5,881 bases of DNA from CAZFNQ01 sp964652125 (GTDB taxonomy: Bacteria; Patescibacteriota; Saccharimonadia; Saccharimonadales; JANWIN01). Location of the stretch: assembly GCA_964652125.1 (NCBI GenBank), contig CAZZAE010000048.1:1-5881 (forward strand). The letters run 5' to 3'. Positions within the stretch are counted from its first letter, which is position 1, and each line of letters begins with the position of its first letter. The notes below the pieces were generated by a model. It was not told where the DNA came from. It saw only the letters and a list, made by a program, of their open reading frames with translations, and did no database searches. A program made the translations under genes and the position numbers. Shown here in pieces: positions 1 through 5,881 of this stretch.

Positions 1-83
1 AAACTTTTATTACCACCACCGACGCGGATATTGTGGTGCAGCACTTTATGGACAAATGCACGATTATTCCAACCAGTAGATAG
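1..83 (+). CDS. Possible 3' end of a convergent plus-strand gene (partial, unidentified)
   Basis: Reading from base 3, the plus strand gives 26 codons and a TAG stop at 81-83. The translation (TFITTTDADIVVQHFMDKC, then TIIPTSR) has the composition of an ordinary soluble protein C-terminus. The other plus frames and the minus strand here give less natural peptides, such as adjacent cysteines or His/Arg/Tyr runs. The stop lies 2 bases from the stop of the leftward gene ending at 86, as expected for tightly packed convergent genes in a small genome. I do not recognise the family, and 26 residues are too few to assign one. The main alternative is that this is untranslated sequence downstream of the operon. 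Confidence 0.42.
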   Translation, partial: TFITTTDADIVVQHFMDKCTIIPTSR

Positions 84-85
84 CC

Positions 86-1582
86 CTATTTTTTGGTATT
101 AACAATAATGTATTTGTTTGTATCTATACCAAGCTCTTTTATTTTCTGGTTAATTTTGTCATTAGCGGCTTTTTTCTGAACAGGATCATAGTCAAATGCC
201 TTGAGTGCATTATTGTAGACAAGGCTACTTACATTCGGAGAGATAAATATATAGTTTTCATATATAGAAAGACTAGATACTTCTGATAACTTCTCTAGTT
301 CCAATACTTTTTTGTCGATAGCACCAGAGTCTGCACTACCTTGATTTATAAGCAGCGCGACCCTTCTGCCTTTATTGTTTGTCAAACTAAGCACGTAACC
401 ATTATTACCACCAAGAGTCACGATATTGTTGAAGGTGTAGCCCCCAAACGTATATTCAGCAAAGCCTTCCCGTTCATCAACATTAAAGTTCAGTACAGCC
501 TGTGCGTTTATGAGAAGTAAACCAGTGTCCGTATTTACCATATTTGTAGCAACATTAGTGAGTGAGTAAAGGAGGGCCGGCTTTTGCCCGGCAATGTCAT
601 ACACATCAAGATTTTTACTTGCTAAAGCACATAGTTTATTTGTACCGCAAACTGTTGCGCTAAAATAGTTTTTACTGAAGCTGAAGTGTTTAGAGGTAGT
701 ACCATCAGAAAGTACAACTTCTGCTTTTTGCTTTTGTTTTTTCGCCTCGTTTTTATTACCGTAAGTTGTCACAACGAAAGTATCTTTTGTTTTTGTATCT
801 AGTAGAACGAGCGATTGATCAGAGGGTTTGTCGACCTTGACTACGGCTGGCTTAGCCGTAGACGAACTATAATACAAGACCTGCCCTAGATTTTCGTCAA
901 AAACCAAAAAGCTATCTTTATAGGCAGTTATATTATATGGTTTAGATTTATCTAAGGCAGCAAGCCCAACCCTATTGCTTGCCACAAGACTTCCATTCAA
1001 TCTATACAATGAATATCCGTCGCCCGTTTCATTATCAGCTGGTGGTTGCACGAGCGCCAAAGTTCCCTCTCTGGTTTGAACGGTTCCCTGAACACTACCA
1101 TATGCCAAATCGGCGTGCTGATTTTTGAGCACATACGTCGGCTGAGAAGCATTGGCTGGCATGTGTATGTTTAAGTTGGTCGATAAATCACCACAAGCAT
1201 ACGACACAAGCCTACCTTCCAGATAAAACATACAAGGTCCAGGGTTATCTCCGACAAACTGACGACTTTTTTCTGGCTGAAGCTTTGCGTTGACAGATGT
1301 TGTGGCAAGAAAACGCCCAGTTTTAGTTATGGAAAAGTAGCTGCCACCCTCACCACTTACCCACACTTCGTAATTACCACGAGGAATCAGTTTTTTAATA
1401 GAGCTTGATGAGGTTTTTGTTTCTTGTGACTTTTGACTCGCTTGATTGAGGAGTTTGTAGGTAATTTCTTTATTGCTGTTTTGTGTTGGCACCGAGATTT
1501 CGACGTAAGAATGGCCACTCAACCAAAAGAAAAGATACAAAAGAATAATGCCAATAAGCCCAATTAGTATTTTCCTTCTCAT
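86..1582 (-). CDS. Membrane-anchored extracytoplasmic protein, PEGA-like N-terminal region and beta-rich propeller-like body
   Basis: This 498-residue protein has a basic start (MRRK) and a hydrophobic helix at about residues 5-22, with no obvious cleavage site, so it is probably an N-in/C-out anchor. Residues about 25-105 look like a small beta-sandwich of the PEGA/Ig type: strands around VEISVP and ITYKLLN, then a Ser/Thr/Lys loop, then IPRGNYEVWV. Residues about 145-460 are repeated short beta strands ending in polar turns (e.g. YSLYRLNGSLVA, SFLVFDENLGQVLYY, GLLLINAQAVLNF), which suggests a beta-propeller. No catalytic motif is visible. Its four cysteines form two close pairs (117/130 and 312/318), consistent with disulfides outside the membrane. 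A Lys/Gln-rich loop at about 276-288 interrupts the strands. The ATG at 1582 is supported by GGGAG seven bases upstream, and the stop is TAG at 88-86. It is the last gene of the operon, 22 bases after the SGNH-lysozyme gene. A scaffold, sensor or adhesion role is inference only. The fold call is moderate; the gene itself is near certain. Confidence 0.9.
   Translation of the reverse strand: MRRKILIGLIGIILLYLFFWLSGHSYVEISVPTQNSNKEITYKLLNQASQKSQETKTSSSSIKKLIPRGNYEVWVSGEGGSYFSITKTGRFLATTSVNAKLQPEKSRQFVGDNPGPCMFYLEGRLVSYACGDLSTNLNIHMPANASQPTYVLKNQHADLAYGSVQGTVQTREGTLALVQPPADNETGDGYSLYRLNGSLVASNRVGLAALDKSKPYNITAYKDSFLVFDENLGQVLYYSSSTAKPAVVKVDKPSDQSLVLLDTKTKDTFVVTTYGNKNEAKKQKQKAEVVLSDGTTSKHFSFSKNYFSATVCGTNKLCALASKNLDVYDIAGQKPALLYSLTNVATNMVNTDTGLLLINAQAVLNFNVDEREGFAEYTFGGYTFNNIVTLGGNNGYVLSLTNNKGRRVALLINQGSADSGAIDKKVLELEKLSEVSSLSIYENYIFISPNVSSLVYNNALKAFDYDPVQKKAANDKINQKIKELGIDTNKYIIVNTKK
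841..861. repeat. Perfect 8-bp inverted repeat with 5-nt loop inside the propeller-like gene
   Basis: The plus strand reads CTACGGCT, then GGCTT, then AGCCGTAG; the arms are exact reverse complements. It lies inside coding sequence (encoding roughly STAKPAVV on the minus strand). Neither strand has a T-run after it, so it is not an intrinsic terminator. It could be an mRNA hairpin or chance. Confidence 0.6.
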
Positions 1583-1589
1583 AAATGCA

Positions 1590-1594
1590 CTCCC
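1590..1594 (-). promoter_or_regulatory. Ribosome binding site GGGAG for the 498-aa gene
   Basis: The minus strand reads GGGAG with seven bases to the ATG at 1582. It lies in the 22-base gap after the upstream stop codon, so the start is well fixed and no room is left for a separate promoter. Confidence 0.8.
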
Positions 1595-1604
1595 TGTCTA
1601 TACA

Positions 1605-2885
1605 TTAACAGCTTACTCCCGTAGATCCTCCAGCAAGTGATCCAAATTGCGTTAAGATACTATTGGCAAAGTCTAAGCGCAAGCCTTCACTATCAGTACC
1701 GTAACCCTCATATTGGTGACCAAACACATTATTGACGAGCGCAATGTCGGTAGAGTCTTTAATTTGGTTATATACATCAACATACGAGCCCGTTAGCTCT
1801 TGCCACAGATAGTCGAGTTGAACTCCAAGATCTCCCGATATTACTCCACGTGAAGCAGCTAAGTCGGCTAGGCCTTGCTGCCTGCCCGCACTTGTCCATT
1901 GAGCAATGCCATAGCCCGTTACACCATCAACCGTTATATTATCCCGGTCCCCATCAGGTGTAGAGGTATTTTGCACTCGCTTTGGATTAAATCCCGATTC
2001 CGCTTGCAAGTTTCCCATAATTCCTGCTGCAGCAACTGGGGTCAAACCCTTTCCAGTTAAAAATTTCCAAATTTTTTCGGCATTATCCGCACCAGTTAAG
2101 GGTGTGCACGCACATCCTGTAGATGATGTTCCAGTTGTGCCGCCTCCTGATACTGAGGAAGCAATGAGATCAGTCATAGCAGCCACTCCCTGATCGGTGA
2201 GGTGAACAAACTCATCGGCATGCCTAATGTAACCATTATCTGGCGCACTGGCATTAATATTCTGAGGGTCAGCGCTGTCACCAAATACTTTTTTGTTCCA
2301 GGAAATCACCTGATAGTTCTTTTGTGTAGACTGGCTATAAATAATGCTGTTTACACTATCTAGAGCTTGTGCGTAGTCCTGGCGCTCAACCACGGCAGTA
2401 TCAACCCAAAAAATTGCTGCAGAGGGAGCCAGAGTTCGAATTTTATCAATCATCTGGCTCACTGTATCAGCAGAAAACCCTCCTGTATTTGTACCCAACT
2501 CTACAACCACTGCTGTAGCGGTTTTAATAAATGCCTGATCTTGATCAACTGCACCAAGACCGTCGGGTGCAGGAGGAGTACCGGAAAGGTTACGACCACT
2601 CAATGCATTGGCTTGAACCTGCCAGCCCTTGCCACCTAGAGCTGTGCTTAGGCTGTCCTGGACTTGTGTTCCGATTGAGTCGCCAACAAAATAAAGTGGC
2701 CCGGGTGTAATAGCACCGGCACTCCCACCCCCACAGACCGACAATGGATAAACTTTGTGCCACACAGTATCAATATCGATCGCGTGCTTATCTTCATCAG
2801 AGAGAGCAAAAACAGGGATGCCCATATGTAATACGATGACCACAATTAACAGTAAGGCGCTTAGCATTAGGCTGGTTTTTCTCAC
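1605..2885 (-). CDS. Secreted two-domain cell-wall enzyme: SGNH/GDSL esterase-like domain + phage-tail-lysozyme-like domain
   Basis: This 426-residue protein starts with a signal peptide: MRK, a hydrophobic core at about 6-26, and likely cleavage after VFA (residue 27). Residues about 61-243 resemble an SGNH hydrolase. Block I is GDSIG (nucleophile Ser70), block II is SGR (Gly97), block III is ELGTN (Gly131, Asn133), and the C-terminal His228 is in HADEFVHLTDQG. A Gly/Ser/Thr linker with CAC (243-265) leads to residues about 266-415, which match the phage-tail lysozyme family (PF18013 type): KGLTPVAAAGIMGNLQAESG with likely catalytic Glu296, then GYGIAQWTSAGR, then a C-terminal helix ending in RLDFANSIL. 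Known family activities are ester hydrolysis (including carbohydrate or peptidoglycan O-acetyl groups) and muramidase-type glycan cleavage; the substrate here is inferred. The GTG start at 2885 has GGAG seven bases upstream and overlaps the previous gene's stop by 4 bases, implying translational coupling. The in-frame ATG at codon 7 has no ribosome binding site and would remove the basic n-region. It stops at TAA, immediately after a second linker-like tail. Confidence 0.93.
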   Translation of the reverse strand: MRKTSLMLSALLLIVVIVLHMGIPVFALSDEDKHAIDIDTVWHKVYPLSVCGGGSAGAITPGPLYFVGDSIGTQVQDSLSTALGGKGWQVQANALSGRNLSGTPPAPDGLGAVDQDQAFIKTATAVVVELGTNTGGFSADTVSQMIDKIRTLAPSAAIFWVDTAVVERQDYAQALDSVNSIIYSQSTQKNYQVISWNKKVFGDSADPQNINASAPDNGYIRHADEFVHLTDQGVAAMTDLIASSVSGGGTTGTSSTGCACTPLTGADNAEKIWKFLTGKGLTPVAAAGIMGNLQAESGFNPKRVQNTSTPDGDRDNITVDGVTGYGIAQWTSAGRQQGLADLAASRGVISGDLGVQLDYLWQELTGSYVDVYNQIKDSTDIALVNNVFGHQYEGYGTDSEGLRLDFANSILTQFGSLAGGSTGVSC

Positions 2886-5881
2886 GGCAGCACTCCAACA
2901 TGAATATGGCTATAGTGCTGGTCAAGGGTATCTGATCCGTAGTTACAATTTGGATACGAACCTGTAGCTGGCTCATCACAGATACCGTCGCCCCCTATAT
3001 CGGTATTGATCATATGAGCATCAGGCGGAACAGGTTGGTGAATAAGCTGGTGGATCTGAAGGGTTTTCGCGTTATTAAATAGCCAGGTAAAAATTTGAGG
3101 CTGATCTGGTTTGTTAGCATCGCTGCGCCCTAGGTCTACGGCCCTACCTAGACTATGATCTCCTCCTGGTGTGTGGTCACTATTTATAGCACTTATGATG
3201 ATGTGGAAATGCCCTTGCTCGAGTAAGGACCAAACCACGCAAACTAATTTATCAGTTGTTTTAGTTGGATCCTGGAGGTCGCTTATTTCTGAACCAGGAT
3301 TATCAAATTGAATTAGCCCATCCGTCTGATGGCCCAATATTTGATCGACCAATTGTTGACGAGGTAGCGTACAGCTCGTGGCCGTTCCGGTAGTTCCGCC
3401 GCTAGGAGAAGAACTTGAAGTTCCGGGATCAGTCATATCTGCTTTTGTAAGCACATCATCTGTAAAGTATCCACCAGCTCCTCCTGTGGCAGCTTCCTCG
3501 AGCTTGCAAGGATCGGTTTTTGTGTGGTAATCAGAACCATTGCCCTCATCTTGTTGTAGAGTTCCTGCAAACTCACCTTGTCCCAGCGCCCAATCATTAT
3601 TCATTTTTTGGCAAAAGGCATCAGTGTAGAGATTTGGGTCGGAGGAGATAGCTGGGTCACCCAAAGCATAGCCTGACTGCACCATGCTAAACGGATCCTC
3701 TGCAGCAGCAGCAAAGGCACGCTGATGAGCAAATAAACTACCAAAGCTCCTTAACATATTAGAAAATGGATTCGAAACAAGCGCTGCAAAGCTGTTTTGA
3801 AAAGCTTCTGTTTGCGAAGTCGGTATACTCATGGCCATCTGCGATACCATTGAGCGCGAATCAGACTTGTCAAACATGCGCTGGAGGAATGGTTTACTAG
3901 CAAACTCTTGCCTGGCTTCGCTTTCTTGCTCGTTTCGTAAGTCAGCTGTCTGTTGTGCCGTTAAACGGGCACCACCAGTTCCATATTGACCAAAATCGTT
4001 TGCGGCAACATCGGCTCCACCTGCGATATTGACAAAGTTGCTGCCACCGCTTGGGTTATTTGAAATTGGTGAAGGGATAAGGAAATCAGCAAGTTTGCTA
4101 AGGAAATCTTGCATAATCGTTCCGGCTGTTTCACCAACCAGGCTAACAATCGTTTGTATTCCCGGTAAACTCTCTACTTGGCTTGCAAAAAACCCAGCGA
4201 CGCTGTTAACAATCTTAAAAACTTGGCCAGCAGTACTATTCCAGGCTTCAACAGCTGCTTTTATCGGTGCAAATTGCTCGCCATTTAGTAAGTCAATCAA
4301 ATCAGCCAAAAAACCACCAGTATTCAGACTTTCCTCATTGCACACCAACTTACCAGCAGGCACTGGATTATTATCACGACAAGTGGTTGGCTTTGTTTCA
4401 ATTCCGCCCTCTGTAACTGCGTAAGCATGCGGAGAAAAAACATTTAACAATGAGGCTGCTTGAGAAGGTTGATTACCGAGGAGATTGGTATAGAGTGGGG
4501 TAGATTCGGCGGTCTGGCCCAAGTGTTTTGAGTCCCCAACCGTTGGTCCGAGAGATTTCACCATTTCCCCTAACAAGGCTGGATCAACCTTTCCATTTTT
4601 CAACTCGTCGGCATGAGATATATACATGGTAAACACGCCTACCATCGCGGTAGAATTTGCGACATAAATCCAACGTTTCAGATCTTTTGTCCCCTCGAAC
4701 ACTTTGTTAACATAACCTGCAACCGTATTAATTTGGCCCACAACCGGAATAAGGCTACTGAGTCCTTTGGCGGCTGCCTCGTCTGTAATAAATTTAGTAA
4801 TAACCTTGTCAAGCACATACTTTCCAAAACTATCACTATCGAGCATAGCTTGAGCTTCCTTAATTAACTCATCCACGGACTCTTTTCCGAGCTTAGCTGT
4901 AAGGTCGGCTAAAACCTTCTCCATTTTTAGATCAAATTCATCATTTCTTTGACTATCTGGACCGGGGGTTGAACTAAAGTTTGCACAATCTGAACTTATG
5001 ACGCAGGCAAGTATAAGACTTGTTGCTTCTGCCCTGGTACCAAGTACCCTTGCCGACAAAATCGACCGGGCTACATTTGTCTTTACCTTACCGGTTTTCG
5101 CATCCTTCCAGTCGTCAAACTTATCTGTTGTTTTACAGAAAAATAGGCAGCGTCGAACGCCATACTTTCTTTCGAGTAGTCTACCGACCTTAAACCGGTA
5201 CATAACCCGTTTCCACTTGGTTTCTCCCTCAAGAGCTTCGCGAAACTTTTGACGAATATCACTGCGGCTGCCAATGGCTTCGTATAAACCCGAATCGCCA
5301 TTTAGTTTATATCCCTCAAGATCCAACGTGCTTTTACCGCCGTCAACACTTAATTTATAACCCGGTGTCCCAGTTGAGCCTGGACCGCAGTTATAGCATG
5401 TAAGCTCTATTCCATAATCGCTGGCAAGTTTATTTTCAAGCCTGGCGTCACGCCAGCCACGATAGAGCTTGGCGGCCTTTGATTCACCCTCAATGGCGTT
5501 AATACAACTTTTATCAATCGTTTTAGTACTTTTTGCACACACACCACCTACACCCAGTCCAGGCAAAACCTTTTTCTGGATATAATCACTAAATAAAAAC
5601 TCAGTTCTTCTCTCGACAGCAGACTCTGAACTGGAAAAAAAGTGGTCTTTCAGGTTGTTCACAATGTGGTTAATCTTCAGTGGCAAGAAGGACAGAAGCA
5701 TGAATATAAAAAAAGAAACGATCCCAACACCTGCTCCCCCACCAATCGCGAGCTTCTTAGCCTGGCCCAGGCCCGAAAAACGACTTACAAGTTTGCTGCC
5801 AAGACTCTTATCGTTATTGTTATAGCCTTTGGGAAAGTTTTGTTCACCTCCCTGTAGTTGACCCTTCTCCTGGCTATCTCC
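2882..5881 (-). CDS. Large membrane-anchored extracytoplasmic protein with C-terminal M15/LAS-type peptidase-like domain (5' partial)
   Basis: The frame is open to the window edge: 999 codons are visible (counted from 5881), then TGA at 2884-2882. The ATG at 5701 (visible residue 61) falls inside the membrane helix, so the real start is beyond 5881. Residues 1-42 are Gly/Gln/Asn-rich and end in a basic patch (GQAKK). A Gly-rich transmembrane helix spans about 43-69 (bases 5755-5675). The long outer region carries cysteine pairs at 115/126, 162/165, 245/249, 293/299 and 501/514, plus hydrophobic or amphipathic segments at about 374-391, 404-422 and 554-602. A Ser/Gly/Thr linker (817-836) precedes a domain at about 837-999 (bases 3373-2885) with GGDHSLGRAVDLG and HYSHIHVGV. 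These match the SxHxxGxAxD and HxH zinc signatures of M15/LAS peptidases (VanX/DD-carboxypeptidase/L-Ala-D-Glu type), with predicted ligands His909, Asp916 and His994. From memory, the body resembles a large uncharacterised Saccharibacteria family. Role inferred: a scaffold displaying a peptide-stem hydrolase. It overlaps the next gene by 4 bases. Confidence 0.93.
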   Translation of the reverse strand, partial: GDSQEKGQLQGGEQNFPKGYNNNDKSLGSKLVSRFSGLGQAKKLAIGGGAGVGIVSFFIFMLLSFLPLKINHIVNNLKDHFFSSSESAVERRTEFLFSDYIQKKVLPGLGVGGVCAKSTKTIDKSCINAIEGESKAAKLYRGWRDARLENKLASDYGIELTCYNCGPGSTGTPGYKLSVDGGKSTLDLEGYKLNGDSGLYEAIGSRSDIRQKFREALEGETKWKRVMYRFKVGRLLERKYGVRRCLFFCKTTDKFDDWKDAKTGKVKTNVARSILSARVLGTRAEATSLILACVISSDCANFSSTPGPDSQRNDEFDLKMEKVLADLTAKLGKESVDELIKEAQAMLDSDSFGKYVLDKVITKFITDEAAAKGLSSLIPVVGQINTVAGYVNKVFEGTKDLKRWIYVANSTAMVGVFTMYISHADELKNGKVDPALLGEMVKSLGPTVGDSKHLGQTAESTPLYTNLLGNQPSQAASLLNVFSPHAYAVTEGGIETKPTTCRDNNPVPAGKLVCNEESLNTGGFLADLIDLLNGEQFAPIKAAVEAWNSTAGQVFKIVNSVAGFFASQVESLPGIQTIVSLVGETAGTIMQDFLSKLADFLIPSPISNNPSGGSNFVNIAGGADVAANDFGQYGTGGARLTAQQTADLRNEQESEARQEFASKPFLQRMFDKSDSRSMVSQMAMSIPTSQTEAFQNSFAALVSNPFSNMLRSFGSLFAHQRAFAAAAEDPFSMVQSGYALGDPAISSDPNLYTDAFCQKMNNDWALGQGEFAGTLQQDEGNGSDYHTKTDPCKLEEAATGGAGGYFTDDVLTKADMTDPGTSSSSPSGGTTGTATSCTLPRQQLVDQILGHQTDGLIQFDNPGSEISDLQDPTKTTDKLVCVVWSLLEQGHFHIIISAINSDHTPGGDHSLGRAVDLGRSDANKPDQPQIFTWLFNNAKTLQIHQLIHQPVPPDAHMINTDIGGDGICDEPATGSYPNCNYGSDTLDQHYSHIHVGVLP
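2893..2898 (-). promoter_or_regulatory. Ribosome binding site TTGGAG that fixes the GTG start at 2885
   Basis: The minus strand reads TTGGAG with seven bases to GTG. It lies inside the last codons of the upstream large gene, so the second gene is reached by ribosomes terminating at the overlapping TGA. This supports GTG over the ATG six codons downstream. Confidence 0.75.

Noticed and set aside
1..61. Possible minus-strand gene start (GTG at 61 with GGA upstream) continuing the operon leftward
   Set aside because: The peptide begins with adjacent cysteines and short hydrophobic runs and is less protein-like than the plus-strand frame ending at 83; it cannot be excluded without more sequence.
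78..97. ATAG-CC-CTAT followed by a T-run on the plus strand, as a terminator
   Set aside because: A 4-bp AT-rich stem with a 2-base loop is too weak, and the position overlaps the stop codons of both converging frames.
2882..2884. TGA read as an amino acid (alternative genetic code of some CPR lineages)
   Set aside because: No in-frame TGA occurs in about 1,900 codons, and this TGA sits exactly at a coupled gene junction. Reading through it would add only a few residues before a TAA at 2869-2867.
2648..2979. Two minus-strand frames (2648-2845 and 2797-2979) overlapping the gene junction
   Set aside because: They are alternative frames of the real genes; they cut across the signal peptide and M15-like coding and have unnatural composition.
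3130..3151. CTAGGT...ACCTAG inverted repeat
   Set aside because: It is short, with a 10-base loop, and is explained by the repeated Leu-Gly-Arg codons around the conserved zinc-binding motif.
4029..4424. 131-codon open frame on the plus strand
   Set aside because: It lies wholly antisense to the large gene, which has clear family features there; no ribosome binding site or recognisable protein character. The same applies to the shorter plus frames at 1875-2060, 2367-2639, 2755-2967, 4613-4867, 4998-5252 and 5642-5857.

Overview
The window looks like a piece of a Candidatus Saccharibacteria (TM7, Patescibacteria/CPR) chromosome. I base this on remembered family resemblance, not a search. The large membrane-anchored protein, the exported SGNH + phage-tail-lysozyme protein and the anchored propeller-like protein all read like members of Saccharibacteria-restricted families. 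About 1,900 codons in three long frames contain no in-frame TGA, which fits the standard bacterial code and argues against the TGA-recoding CPR groups (Gracilibacteria/Absconditabacteria).

Almost the whole window is one leftward (minus-strand) operon. From its upstream end: (i) 5881-2882, the 3' 3 kb of a large gene whose start lies outside the window. It encodes a cytoplasmic N-terminal stretch, one transmembrane helix, a long cysteine-paired extracytoplasmic region and a C-terminal M15/LAS-type zinc peptidase-like domain. (ii) 2885-1605, overlapping the first by 4 bases (GTGA), a secreted protein with an SGNH esterase-like domain followed by a phage-tail-lysozyme-like domain. (iii) 1582-86, 22 bases further on, a membrane-anchored extracytoplasmic protein with a PEGA/Ig-like N-terminal region and a beta-rich, probably propeller-like, body. 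At the left edge (1-83) a plus-strand frame that looks like the 3' end of another gene converges on the operon, with its stop 2 bases from the stop of gene (iii). No RNA gene, mobile element, CRISPR array, internal promoter or convincing terminator was seen.

All three operon products appear to act outside the cytoplasmic membrane, and all have even numbers of cysteines, often in close pairs. Together they offer peptide-stem cleavage (M15-like), de-O-acetylation (SGNH-like) and glycan cleavage (lysozyme-like). That would be a complete peptidoglycan-processing set on or beside a large membrane-anchored scaffold. The inference, untested here, is a wall-remodelling or wall-penetrating module used to assemble an envelope machine or to contact the host cell on which these epibionts live.
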